Shown here: positions 37,031-46,042 of the stretch, in pieces | How positions within the stretch are numbered: the first letter of the stretch is position 1 | Layout of the letters: each line of letters opens with the position of its first letter | NCBI GenBank assembly: GCA_963702755.1 | Contig: CAVPDZ010000007.1 | Location: 186,001 to 250,000 of the forward strand | Source: JAJPKK01 sp963702755 | GTDB taxonomy: Bacteria > Pseudomonadota > Alphaproteobacteria > Rhizobiales > Xanthobacteraceae | DNA length: 64,000 nt | Direction of reading: 5' to 3' | The notes under the pieces: generated by a model | What the model was told of the DNA's origin: nothing | The model's database searches: none | What the model saw: only the letters and a program-made list of their open reading frames with translations | Translations under genes and position numbers: made by a program

Positions 37031-38717
37031 ATGAGGAAGGGACTGCGGTCGCGTCTCGCGCAGTACGGCGACGAGGAGTTTGCCCTCTTCCTGCGGCGCG
37101 GCTTTCTCAAAGGCGCGGGCTTCACCGACGAAGCGCTTGATCGTCCGATCGTCGGCGTGCTGTCGACGGCGTCCGATTTCAATCCGTGCCATGCCACCGC
37201 CGGCCGCCTCGCCGAGGCGGTATCCCGCGGCGTGCGGCTTGCCGGTGCGCTGCCATTCGTCTTTCCGACCATCTCGCTGCACGAGGCGTTTTCGTTCCCG
37301 ACCTCCATGCTGCTGCGCAATCTGATGGCGATGGACGTCGAGGAAATGCTCCGCGCGCTCCCGCTCGATGCCGTGGTGCTGATCGGCGGCTGCGACAAGA
37401 CCATTCCCGCCGAGCTGATGGGCGCGATCAGCGCCGACATGCCGGCGATCGTGTTGCCGGTCGGCTCGATGCTCGCGGGGCGACACGAAGGCGCGAGACT
37501 CGGCGCCTGCACCGATTGCCGCCGCCTGTGGGCGGCCTTCCGTGCCGGCAAGCTCGATGGCGCGGAGCTTGACCGCGCCCATGACCAGCTGATGCCGACC
37601 GCAGGCACCTGCATGGTGATGGGTACCGCGTCCACCATGGCCTGCATTGCCGAGACGCTTGGTTTCACCTTGCCGGGTGCGGCGACGGCGCCCGCCGTTT
37701 CGTCCGATCGCATCCGCATCGCGGAGGCGACCGGCAAGCGCGCCGTCGAGATGGCGGTCACCGGTAGCCCGACGCCACGCGCGATCATCAGTCGCGCGGC
37801 GCTGCGCAACGCCTCGGTGATCCTGCAGGCGACCAGCGGGTCCACCAACGCGCTCGTTCATCTTGCCGCGATCGCCGGGCGCGCCGGTCTTTCCTACGAT
37901 TTGGCCGAGTTCGACGCCGTCGGCCGTGAGACGCCGGTGCTCCTCAATCTCAAGCCGGCGGGATCTTTCTTCATGGAGGATTTTCACGCCGGCGGCGGAC
38001 TGCCGGCGCTGTGGCGGCGGCTCAAGGATCGGCTCGACCTCTCGGCGCCGACCGTGAACGGCGAGACCATCGGCGACATCATCGCGCGGTGGCCGGCCTG
38101 GGTCGACGACGAAGTGGTGCGGCCGCGCGAACGCCCGCTCTGTCCGAGCGAGGCGATCGCGATCCTGTCCGGCAACCTTGCGCCATCGGGCGCCGCCATC
38201 AAGCTCGCCGCGGCGACGCCAAGCCTCTGCACCCATGAGGGTCCGGCGCTCGTGTTCGATTCGCTCAAGGACCTCGCCGAGCGCATCGATCATCCCGACC
38301 TCGCCGGTGACGCCGCAGCACGTCATGGTGCTGCGCAATGCGGGTCCGATCGGCGCGCCGGGCATGCCGGAAGCCGGCGCGCTGCCGATCCCGAAGAAGC
38401 TCGGGGCGAAGGGCGTGACCGACATGGTGCGGATTTCCGATGCGCGCATGAGCGGCACCGCGTTCGGCACCGTGGTGCTGCACATTGCGCCCGAAGCCTC
38501 GGCCGGCGGACCGCTGGCGCTGGTGCGCGACGGCGACATGATCGCGCTCGATGCTGCGAAGCGCCGCATCGATCTCAAGGTCGAGGCCGCCGAACTTGCG
38601 CGCCGCCGCGCGAAATGGACGCCGCCCCAACCGCCGGCGCGCGGCTACACCCGCCTCTATGTCGAGCGCGTGACCCAGGCCGACAAAGGCTGCGACTTCG
38701 ATTTTCTCGCGGGCTGA
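37031..38717 (+). CDS. IlvD/Edd-family dehydratase, one frameshift
   Basis: Fe-S dehydratase of about 561 aa, related to dihydroxy-acid and sugar-acid (arabinonate/xylonate) dehydratases. The three cluster Cys are recognisable in DFNPCH, GGCDKTIP and AGTCMVMGTAST; LRNAGPIGAPGMPEAG and ISDARMSGTAFGT are conserved C-terminal segments. The frame shifts near 38305 (CTCGCCGGTGACGCC, one extra base); span 1687 nt is 3n+1. ATG 37031 follows GGGAG. With the TIM-barrel isomerase downstream and a sugar-acid-type MFS carrier it suggests sugar acid catabolism. Confidence 0.9.
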
Positions 38718-38741
38718 CCAAAGTGATTTAGCAAGGCGTGG

Positions 38742-38764
38742 ATGGCCGGAACAAGTCCGGCCAT
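38742..38764. repeat. Short hairpin, GGCCGG family (partial copy)
   Basis: ATGGCCGGA (38742-38750), a 5-nt loop and TCCGGCCAT (38756-38764). The flanking GCGTGG and CATGAC match part of the larger elements at 44295-44387 and 52415-52506. It sits between the dehydratase stop and the isomerase start and may attenuate or stabilise the transcript. Confidence 0.75.
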
Positions 38765-38781
38765 GACCATGAAAGATAACG

Positions 38782-39603
38782 ATGCCGCTTGATCTTTCTC
38801 TCAATCTCGCGACGGTGCGGCGGCAGTGGAAGCTGCCGGAGGCCGTTGAGGCGGCGGCGCGGCATGGTTTTGCCGGCGTCGCGCCGTGGCGCGAGATGGT
38901 GCAGGAGATCGGCGTTGCCGAATGCGCGCGCATTTTTCGCGCGAACGGCATGCGCGTCACCGGCTATTGCCGCGGCGGTCTGTTCGGGGCCGAGGGCCGC
39001 GACAAATTCCGGGATGCGGTCGACGACAACAAGCGGATGATCGATGAAGCCGCCGCCATCGGCGCCGAAGCGATCGTCGTCATCGGCGGCGGCCTAGCGC
39101 CGGGCTCACGCGATTTGCCCGCTGCGCGCAAGCTATTTCGCGAGGGGCTTGCCGCCGTGCTGCCGCACGCGCGCGCGTGCAACGTCATGCTGGCGCTCGA
39201 GCCGATGCATCCGATGTATGCGGCGGACCGCGGCTGCGTCACGACGCTCAAGGAGATGCTCGACATTGCCGACGCGCTCGGCAACGAAGGCCTCGGCATC
39301 GCGGTCGACACCTATCATGTGTGGTGGGACCCGGAGTTGGCGGCGCAGCTTGCGCGCGCCGGCACGCGCATCGTCGCCCACCATATCTGCGACTGGCTGG
39401 TGCCGACGAAACACATGCTCAACGATCGCGGCATGATGGGCGACGGCGTCATCGACTTCCGCGCTATCCGCCGCATGATCGAGGCCGCCGGCTATCGCGG
39501 CATCCAAGAGGTCGAGATTTTTTCCGAGGATTGGTGGAGCCGCCCGGGCGACGAAGTGCTGGCGACCGCAGTCGAACGCTTCAAGGCGGTTTGCATGCCG
39601 TGA
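38782..39603 (+). CDS. Sugar phosphate isomerase/epimerase-like TIM-barrel protein
   Basis: A 273-aa AP-endonuclease-2-like TIM barrel (xylose isomerase-like). Candidate metal ligands are the Glu in LALEPMHPMY, the Asp and His in VDTYHVWWDPE, the His in VAHHICDW, and the Glu in IQEVEIFSEDWW. It starts 64 bp after the dehydratase on the same strand, with a palindrome between them, so joint expression is likely. Role in isomerising a keto-acid intermediate is inferred from context only. Confidence 0.88.
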   Translation: MPLDLSLNLATVRRQWKLPEAVEAAARHGFAGVAPWREMVQEIGVAECARIFRANGMRVTGYCRGGLFGAEGRDKFRDAVDDNKRMIDEAAAIGAEAIVVIGGGLAPGSRDLPAARKLFREGLAAVLPHARACNVMLALEPMHPMYAADRGCVTTLKEMLDIADALGNEGLGIAVDTYHVWWDPELAAQLARAGTRIVAHHICDWLVPTKHMLNDRGMMGDGVIDFRAIRRMIEAAGYRGIQEVEIFSEDWWSRPGDEVLATAVERFKAVCMP

Positions 39604-39617
39604 ATGCGCTGAACGCC

Positions 39618-39666
39618 AATCGCAGGGTGCGGTTCGGACTACGCTTCGCTTGCTCGCCCTACGATT
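39618..39666. repeat. Palindrome overlapping the 3' end of the MFS gene
   Basis: Arms AATCGCAGGGTG (39618-39629) and CGCCCTACGATT (39655-39666) are complementary with two mismatches. The right arm and the following bases encode the last nine residues (KIVGRASEA) and stop of the MFS gene, so the repeat appears to have replaced the original 3' end. Confidence 0.65.
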
Positions 39667-41007
39667 TTTGCGGCCGGCAAATCTGCCGCCTCCCCGTGCT
39701 CTTCCTCGACGACGGAGCGGAGCGGATCGAGCCAGAAGGCCCACACCGCGGCGCCGAGGACGAGCAGCACTGCCGCGACGATGAACGGCGCCTCCCAGTT
39801 GCCGTATTGGGCGAGGGCGCCAAACACCAGCGGCGACAGCGCCCCGCCGATGTTGCCGGCCATGTTCATCATGCCCGACACGCTGTCCCGAGAATTTGCC
39901 GCCGGCGTCCATGGGCACCGCCCACGACGGGCCGATGGTGCATTCGAGGAAGAACATCGCGCCCGTGAGGCAATAGACGGCGACATATGGGTCCGCCGTC
40001 AGCGCCGCCGGGACGATGCACACGGCGCAACCCAACAGGCCGACGATCGCGACCGAGCGCCGCGCGAGCCGCGCGTTGCCGGTCTTCTTCAGGAGCCAGT
40101 CGGTCGCCAGCCCGCCAACGGTATCGCCGATGACGCCGGCAAACAGCGGCAGCGATGCGAAGATGCCGATCTTGATGAGCGTGAAATGGCGGAACTCGAC
40201 GAGGTAGGACGGCAGCCAGCTCAGGAAAATCCAGAGGCAATAGACGTAGGTGAAGTAGGCGCACATGATCGCCCACATGTTCGGCGACCGCAGCAGCGTG
40301 CCCCACGGCACGTCGGCCGCCCTGGTCTGCACCGCGGCGGGGCGCGCTTCGCCCTTCTCGTCGACGCCGCGGATGTAGCGCAGCTCCGCCGGATTCACGA
40401 GATCGTGCTCTTCCGGCAGGTTGCGATAGCTCACGTACCACCACACCGCCCAGGTGAGGCCAATCGAACCGCAGATATAGAACACCGCTCGCCAGCCGAA
40501 GATGCTCATAACCGAGACCACGAGCGGCGGCGCAATCGCAGCGCCGAGCCGGCTCGCGCTGTGGGTGATCCCTTGCACGAAGCCGCGTTCCTCGCGCGGA
40601 AACCACAGCTGCATCGCGCGCGTCGCGCCAGGGAACGCACCGGCTTCGCCGACGCCGAACATGAAACGCACGACGATGAAGGAGATGGCCCCGGTGGCGG
40701 CGGCCGTCACCGCCGTCATGACCGACCAATAAGCGACGATCCCGGCGAGCACGGTGCGCGGGCCGAACCGATCGCTCAACCAGCCGCCGGGAACCTGAAA
40801 CAAGGCATAGGCCCAGACGAAGGCGCTGAAGATCGCCCCCATGGTGATCTTGTCGAAGCCGAACTCTTCGCTGATGACCGGCGCCGCCGCCGAAATATTG
40901 ACGCGATCGAGATACGTGATGAGGTACATGAGCGAGATGAGGCTCAGGATGTACCATCGGCCGGAGCTCTTTTGGGGGAGTGCGGGTTCCGGCATTGGTT
41001 CCGGCAT
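39639..41007 (-). CDS. MFS transporter, anion:cation symporter (ACS) type, one frameshift
   Basis: Twelve-helix carrier of about 455 aa in the ACS group, which includes glucarate/galactarate and phthalate carriers. Family motifs are YLDRVNISAAAPVI, VPGGWLSDRFGPRTVLAG, RFMFGVGEAGAFPGATRA and WLSWLPSYL-like FLSWLPSYLVEF. The frame shifts near 39889 (TTCTCGGGACAGCG, one extra base) before SGMMNMAGNIGGALSPL; span 1369 nt is 3n+1. ATG 41007 is preferred over 41058 because AAGGAA precedes it. The C-terminal residues lie in a repeat. Convergent with the isomerase, perhaps the uptake system for the same pathway. Confidence 0.9.
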
Positions 41008-41210
41008 GGGGTTTCCTTGCGCGAGAAGAGTTCTTGGCGGGCCTGCCGCGACGTTCATGGTGACGTCGGGTTAATCGTAGCGAGGATTGGGCAGAGCGCA
41101 AAGCAGCCAAATGTGATGTCTGTCACCGCACCGACACGTGCAGTCTGCTAGTTCCGTCGCCCGGCGTGGCGGCGGGGCGGCAATCACCGTCTTCTGTCAG
41201 GAGAATCAAC

Positions 41211-41735
41211 ATGCGTTACCATCGCATCTCGATTGCAGCGGCATGTCAGATCGCGGCAGCATGTCAGATCGCGGCAGCTCTTGCCGGCGTCGCGTTCGCT
41301 GAGGCTCAGCCGGCAAATCCCTGCCGTCAGATTACGGCGGCGTGTCGTCAGGCGGGCTTCATGCCGGGCGCGGCGAAGGCCGGCGAAGGGCTGCAATTAG
41401 ATTGCATTCGCCCGATCATGATGGACATGGCGCAGCGGCCGCGCTCGGTGAGGCCGTTGCCGCCGATCGATCCGCAGATCATCGCCGCTTGCAAGGCGGC
41501 CAATCCGAGCTTCGGCATGGCGAGCGCCCGCGGCGGCGGGGCCGGTCCGGGGCCGCGCGGTGGACCGGGCGGTCCAGGGCCAGGTTTTGGTCCCGGTCCT
41601 GGGGCGGGTCCCGGCGGTCCTTCCGGGCCCGGCCCCGGCGCGAATGCCGGGCCGCCGGACAGCGGGCCCGAAGGACCGCCGCCGACATCGTCGTTCGGCG
41701 CAAAGCGCTTCGGCCAGCCGCCACCGGGCAATTAG
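41211..41735 (+). CDS. Secreted Cys-motif protein with Gly/Pro-rich tail
   Basis: A 174-aa protein with an Ala-rich signal peptide (about 1-33, cut after AEA) that contains a duplicated AACQIA. The mature part has four Cys in CRQITAACRQAGF, LDCIRPIM and IIAACKAANPSFG, a pattern I recognise from unnamed proteobacterial secreted proteins. From about residue 105 it is almost only Gly and Pro (GPGPRGGPGGPGPGFG). The layout parallels the ubiA-linked protein at 23374-24051, although the folded domains differ. Function unknown. Confidence 0.8.
   Translation: MRYHRISIAAACQIAAACQIAAALAGVAFAEAQPANPCRQITAACRQAGFMPGAAKAGEGLQLDCIRPIMMDMAQRPRSVRPLPPIDPQIIAACKAANPSFGMASARGGGAGPGPRGGPGGPGPGFGPGPGAGPGGPSGPGPGANAGPPDSGPEGPPPTSSFGAKRFGQPPPGN
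41235..41270 (+). repeat. 18-bp tandem duplication in the signal peptide
   Basis: Two near-identical 18-bp units (41235-41252 and 41253-41270; shared core GCATGTCAGATCGCGGCA) encode the doubled AACQIA. The duplication lengthens the hydrophobic core of the signal peptide and puts two Cys in it. Confidence 0.88.
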
Positions 41736-41828
41736 ACTTTCGCGCGTTGCTCGGCTGCGTTGCGATTGACGCGGCGAGACTGCATCCGTAGCCTCGGCGC
41801 GCCGGTTCACTCGTGCGGAGGCCCGCTC

Positions 41829-42527
41829 ATGCATCGCTACACCGTGTCCAATTCCGTCAAACAGCGGCTGCTCCAACGCCAAGGCAAGCTCTTGAGCCAC
41901 GACACCATCGATGCGGCGCGCACGGCGCTGGTCGTGGTCGACATGCAGAACCATTTCGTTGCCGAAGGCTTTCCGGCGGAAGTGCCGCTGTCGCGCGAGA
42001 TCGTGCCGACGATCAATCGCCTCGCCAAAGCGGTGCGCAATGCCGGCGGCGAAGTCGTGTGGATCCAGACGACGGCGACGGGCGCGCTCGACCACTGGGG
42101 CAATCATCACAAGTACATGCTCACGCCCGAGCGGGTCACGAAGCGCCTCGCGAGCCTCGACGAGGCCGCCGAAGGCTTCAAGCTCTATCCAGCGCTTGAG
42201 CCCGCTGCCTCCGATCTGCGGGTGAAGAAGATCAAGTATTCGGCCTTCATTGCCGGCTCTTCGGACATCGACGCGCAGCTCAAGAGCCGCGGCATCGAAA
42301 CGCTGCTGATCACCGGCACCGCCACCAACGTCTGCTGCAAGTCAACCGCGCGCGACGCCATGATGCTCGATTATCGCGTCATCATGCTCTCGGACGGCAA
42401 TGCCACGTGGACCGACGAAGAGCACGCCAAGACCCTCGACAGCTTCATGCTGTTCTTCGGCGACGTGATGACGTCGGACGAGGCGATCGCACGCCTCGCG
42501 CCGGTCGAGAACCGCAAGCGCGCCTAG
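41829..42527 (+). CDS. Isochorismatase-like cysteine hydrolase
   Basis: A 232-aa amidase of the isochorismatase-like superfamily (relatives: RutB ureidoacrylate hydrolase, carbamoylsarcosine hydrolase, maleamate amidase). The catalytic triad is visible: Asp in VVVDMQNHF, Lys in RVKKIKYSAF and Cys in GTATNVCCKSTARDAMM, with the cis-peptide region before it. ATG 41829 follows a purine-rich GCGGAGG. The substrate is probably a carbamoyl or amide compound. It stands alone; a long palindrome follows it. Confidence 0.92.
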   Translation: MHRYTVSNSVKQRLLQRQGKLLSHDTIDAARTALVVVDMQNHFVAEGFPAEVPLSREIVPTINRLAKAVRNAGGEVVWIQTTATGALDHWGNHHKYMLTPERVTKRLASLDEAAEGFKLYPALEPAASDLRVKKIKYSAFIAGSSDIDAQLKSRGIETLLITGTATNVCCKSTARDAMMLDYRVIMLSDGNATWTDEEHAKTLDSFMLFFGDVMTSDEAIARLAPVENRKRA

Positions 42528-42585
42528 CCGCACGTCGCATCGTCATTTGGCTAGATCGATTTCGCTGATCACCAAGCTTTCGTAT

Positions 42586-42666
42586 CGTCATTGCCCGGCT
42601 TGACCGGGCAATCCAGTACTCCGCAGCCAATGGTTACTGGATCGCCCGGTCAAGCCGGGCGATGAC
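42586..42666. repeat. Intergenic palindrome, TTGCCCGG family
   Basis: Two arms of about 32 nt (42586-42618 and 42635-42666) are nearly complementary. Each arm itself contains the small dyad GCCCGGCTTGACCGGGC. The whole can form a cruciform or a long RNA hairpin downstream of the amidase and could end its transcript. Confidence 0.9.
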
Positions 42667-42803
42667 CTTATGAGAATGTAGGATGCTCCAGGGGACGTGA
42701 TCTTGGCCGGGCGCATAATGCTATAGCCGGTCGTTCTAGCGGTTGCTGTGGGCGTCCCGCTCTTGGTATGCATCCGCCCGCAAGATCAGGCACGAGGGTG
42801 GAA

Positions 42804-44291
42804 ATGGCGAATGACGTGGCGGATGTAATCGTAGTGGGGGCCGGCAACGCGGCGTTCTGCGCGGCGCTGGCGGCGCGCGAACAGGGCGCGTCGGTGCTGA
42901 TGCTGGAAGCGGCAACGGAGGATGAGTCTGGCGGCAACAGCCGCTTCACCGCCGGTTCGATCCGCGTCGTCTACAACGGTGTCGAGGATATCCGGACGCT
43001 GATCCCTGATCTCACCGACGAGGAAGTAAAGACCACCGATTTCGGCACCTACACCCAGGACCAGTTCTTCGACGACATGTCGCGGGTGACGCAGGACCGC
43101 GCCGACCCCGATCTCGTCGAATTGCTGGTGACGCGCTCGTTCGACACGCTGAAGTGGATGACCGGGAAGGGCATCCGCCTGATCCCGATCTACGGCCGCC
43201 AGGCGTTCAAGATCGAAGGGCGGTTCAAGTTCTGGGGCGGGCTCACCGTCGAGGCGGTCGGCGGCGGGCCGGGCCTCATCAAGATGCTGACGGACTCCGC
43301 GCTGCGCAACGGCATCAAGATTCAATACGACTCGCGTGCGGTCGAATTGATCTACGAGAACGGCCGGGTCAATGGCGTGCGCATCCGCCGCGACGACGGC
43401 TTGCACGAATTGCGCTCCCGGTCGGTGATTCTCGCCTCCGGCGGCTTCGAGGCGAACGCGGAAATGCGCACGCGCTATCTCGGCCCCGGCTGGGACCTCG
43501 CCAAGGTGCGCGGCAGTCGCTGGAACGCCGGCGACGGCATCCGCATGGCGCTCGACATCGGCGCGAGCCCCGCCGGCAACTGGTCGGGCTGTCATGCGGT
43601 GCAGTGGGAGCGCAATGCGCCGGAGTTCGGCGATCTTGCCGTCGGCGACCAGTTCCAGAAGCACTCCTATCCGTTCTCGATTCTCGTCAACGCGACCGGC
43701 AAGCGCTTCGTCGATGAGGGCGCGGATTTCCGCAACTACACCTATGCCAAATACGGTCGCGTCGTGCTCGAACAGCCGGGGCAGTTTGCATGGCAGGTGT
43801 TTGACCAGAAGGTGAAGCACCTCCAGCGCGACGAATACCGCATCCGGCAGATCACCAAGGCGGTCGGCAACACCATCGAGGAGCTCGCCGAAAAGCTCGA
43901 TGGCGTCGACGCCAAGCAGTTCGTCAAAACCATCGCCGAATGGAACAAGGCGGTGCGCTCCGATGTCCCGTTCAATCCGAACATCAAGGACGGCCGCTGC
44001 ACCGAGGGGCTCGCGATCAACAAGAGCAACTGGGCGAACACGTTCGACACGCCGCCCTACGAGGCCTACGCGGTGACCTGCGGCGTGACCTTCACGTTCG
44101 GCGGGCTGCGCATCACCACCGACGGCGAGGTGCTCAACACCGACTATCGTCCGATCCACGGGCTCTATGCCGCGGGCGAACTCGTCGGCGGGCTGTTCTA
44201 TTTCAACTATCCCGGCGGCTCGGGGCTGATGGCGGGCTCGGTGTTCGGCCGCATCGCCGGCAACACCGCCGGCCGCGCCGGCAAGAATTAG
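42804..44291 (+). CDS. FAD-dependent tricarballylate dehydrogenase-like flavoprotein (TcuA type)
   Basis: A 495-aa flavoprotein of the succinate dehydrogenase/fumarate reductase family, closest in layout to TcuA. The Rossmann dinucleotide motif is VIVVGAGNAAFCAALAA with an acidic end (MLEAA); GGNSRFTAGSIRVVYNG, ILASGGFEANAEMR, GLYAAGELVGG and FNYPGGSGLMAGSVFGRIA are further family segments. ATG 42804 follows GAGGGTGG. No TcuB or TcuC gene is adjacent, so its electron acceptor and substrate are unknown. Confidence 0.88.
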   Translation: MANDVADVIVVGAGNAAFCAALAAREQGASVLMLEAATEDESGGNSRFTAGSIRVVYNGVEDIRTLIPDLTDEEVKTTDFGTYTQDQFFDDMSRVTQDRADPDLVELLVTRSFDTLKWMTGKGIRLIPIYGRQAFKIEGRFKFWGGLTVEAVGGGPGLIKMLTDSALRNGIKIQYDSRAVELIYENGRVNGVRIRRDDGLHELRSRSVILASGGFEANAEMRTRYLGPGWDLAKVRGSRWNAGDGIRMALDIGASPAGNWSGCHAVQWERNAPEFGDLAVGDQFQKHSYPFSILVNATGKRFVDEGADFRNYTYAKYGRVVLEQPGQFAWQVFDQKVKHLQRDEYRIRQITKAVGNTIEELAEKLDGVDAKQFVKTIAEWNKAVRSDVPFNPNIKDGRCTEGLAINKSNWANTFDTPPYEAYAVTCGVTFTFGGLRITTDGEVLNTDYRPIHGLYAAGELVGGLFYFNYPGGSGLMAGSVFGRIAGNTAGRAGKN

Positions 44292-44294
44292 GTC

Positions 44295-44387
44295 GTCATG
44301 GCCGGACGTGTTCCGGCCATCCACGTCTTCCTTTGCAGAAACATTGAAAAGAAAGACGTGGATGCCCGCGACGAGCGCGGGCATGAC
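44295..44387. repeat. Intergenic palindrome, GGCCGG family (copy A)
   Basis: Three nested dyads: ATGGCCGGA/TCCGGCCAT, CCACGTCTT/AAGACGTGG and GCCCGCG/CGCGGGC. The outer ends are GTCATGGCC and GGGCATGAC. It lies between the TcuA-like gene and the convergent membrane-protein gene, and closely matches the element at 52415-52506. Confidence 0.9.
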
Positions 44388-44394
44388 GATTTGC

Positions 44395-44962
44395 TTATTG
44401 TTGCGGTTTCTGACCGCCGTCAGGCGGCGGGCCGGCGGTTGGCGCTTTGATCACGATCCACAAGGTCATGTCCCAGGCATTGCGGAGGCTCGCGACCATC
44501 AAGGTCAGCAGCGCCGCCGCGATCACGTCGGGCGCCGCCGGCGAGTCGCATCATGAGCAGCGCCGCAGTTACGATCAGCATCAGATATCCGAGCGCCGGA
44601 AGCGAGGCATAGAACAGGCGATCGCCGAGATCGACCTTGAACCGATGCTGGAGCGTGAATTGCAGCAAAATGCTCCCGCAATAGATCGCGCCGGCGATCC
44701 CCTCGGCGCCGAGCAGCACGCTCAGCGTGACCCAGTTGTGGTTGGGGATAGTGCACAGCAGGCAGACCATGAGCACCGCCACGAAATGCACGACCGTCGG
44801 CGTGAGGAACGTCTGCATCGCCGCGCGGTGATCTTCGTTGAAGTAGCTTGAGCCGATCGACGCCGCGACGAACATCAGACCGACGAGCGTTGCTGACGCC
44901 GTCCCGACCAGCACAAAAAAGTCATGCCAATCGTGAAACAGTTCCGCCGGCAGATGAGGCAT
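44395..44962 (-). CDS. Four-helix membrane protein, hypothetical, one frameshift
   Basis: About 188 aa with four likely membrane helices (residues about 13-35, 48-70, 75-98, 112-135). The N-terminus (FHDWHDFFVLVGTASATLVGLMFVA) is typical of a family of uncharacterised rhizobial membrane proteins. The frame breaks near 44531 (GGCGGCGCCCGACG); past it NAWDMTLWIVI restores the pattern and a stop occurs at 44395. The span of 568 nt is 3n+1; unrepaired the frame would end at 44420 with a charged tail unlike the family. Function unknown. Confidence 0.75.
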
Positions 44963-45002
44963 TTCGTTTCGACCTGGTTGATTTAAGGGCCGTGCGCCGC
45001 CG

Positions 45003-45719
45003 TCAGCCGTCAAGCTCTTTGTAGTGCCGGAAGATGCCCTGCTCGTTGAACGGAATGCGTCGTTCCGAGGCCAGATAAGCTGCGATGCGCGGGCGCTTCG
45101 CGACTGCATCGTGCAGCGCGACGGCGCGCGGAATCCTTTTTTCCATGCGCGCCATCGCCGTCGGGAATGCGTAGCGCAATCCTTCGACGATCTGGAACAG
45201 CGACAGGTCGGCGTAGGAGAGCTTGCGACCGAGGAGATAGGTGCCGCCGCTCCGCTCCAGCACGCGCTCGAAGTAACCCAGGAATTTCGGCGCGCGATTT
45301 TTGCGGAAATCCGCGGCGCGCTGCTTCGCCTCTCGGCGCTGGTCTTCGAAATAGAGGCTGCCGGCAATCGGGTGGTGGGTGTCGTGGACCTCGTCGACGA
45401 AGTCGGCGATCGTCAGCTGCAACTGATGGGTCCACAGCCGCCCGTCGTCGCTGCGCGGCGCGAGGTCGTGGCGCGTACCGAGGAACAGCAGGATGTTCGC
45501 CGTCTGCGCGATCAGGCGTTCGCCGCTCTTGAGGAAAGGCGGTGCGAACGGCGGATGCTTGATGCGGCTGCCGTCGAGAAACTTCATCATCGCCGGCATG
45601 CCGTTCTTGCCGGGCTTGCGCGCCACATCGACATAGCGCGCGCCTGCTTCTTCGAGCGCGAGGCGCACGAATTCGCCGCGCCCCTGGATCGTGGGCCAGT
45701 AATAGAGCTCATACGCCAT
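45003..45719 (-). CDS. Glutathione S-transferase family protein
   Basis: A 238-aa GST of the alpha/mu/pi/sigma-like type. The thioredoxin-like half has YELYYWPTIQGRGEFVRLALEEAG with the catalytic Tyr region, and LIAQTANILLFLG for glutathione gamma-Glu binding; the helical half has YLLGRKLSYADLSLFQIVEGL, including the N-capping box. It is upstream of and on the same strand as the hypothetical membrane protein (40 bp), so they may share a transcript. Substrate unknown. Confidence 0.9.
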   Translation of the reverse strand: MAYELYYWPTIQGRGEFVRLALEEAGARYVDVARKPGKNGMPAMMKFLDGSRIKHPPFAPPFLKSGERLIAQTANILLFLGTRHDLAPRSDDGRLWTHQLQLTIADFVDEVHDTHHPIAGSLYFEDQRREAKQRAADFRKNRAPKFLGYFERVLERSGGTYLLGRKLSYADLSLFQIVEGLRYAFPTAMARMEKRIPRAVALHDAVAKRPRIAAYLASERRIPFNEQGIFRHYKELDG

Positions 45720-45770
45720 CGCATGCGCCTCCGTCCGATGCCGATCGATTCAACCACATGAACAAGGTTT

Positions 45771-45878
45771 CGTCATTCCCGGGCGCCGGAGCGAAGCGGA
45801 GGCGAGCCCGGAATCCATGAACACGGACCGAGAAACATGGATTCCGGGCTCGCCGCTGCGCGGCGCCCCGGAATGACG
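45771..45878. repeat. Intergenic palindrome, ATTCCGGG family (copy 2)
   Basis: Outer arms of 18 nt (45771-45788 and 45861-45878) with one mismatch, and perfect 19-bp inner arms ending CCGGAATCCATG / CATGGATTCCGG. The 322-bp gap 45720-46042 between GST and amidohydrolase is otherwise empty. Same family as 36718-36813. Confidence 0.92.
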
Positions 45879-46042
45879 GGCCAGGCATGACTGCCTGCGC
45901 GCGCGGCAGTGATGCATCGGCTGCTGCCGCGTTCCCCGGCTGCCGCATCCGGTCCGGTCGCCGCGTGCTTGCTTGCGGCGACCAACGATGCCACAACCGC
46001 AGCCCTCACCTTCGCGCAAAACCCAGCAGAGAGAAATCGCCT

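Noticed and set aside
42586..42666. Long palindrome considered as insertion-sequence ends
   Set aside because: No transposase and no flanking duplication; the arms pair directly with a 16-nt centre, so it is a stand-alone palindromic repeat.
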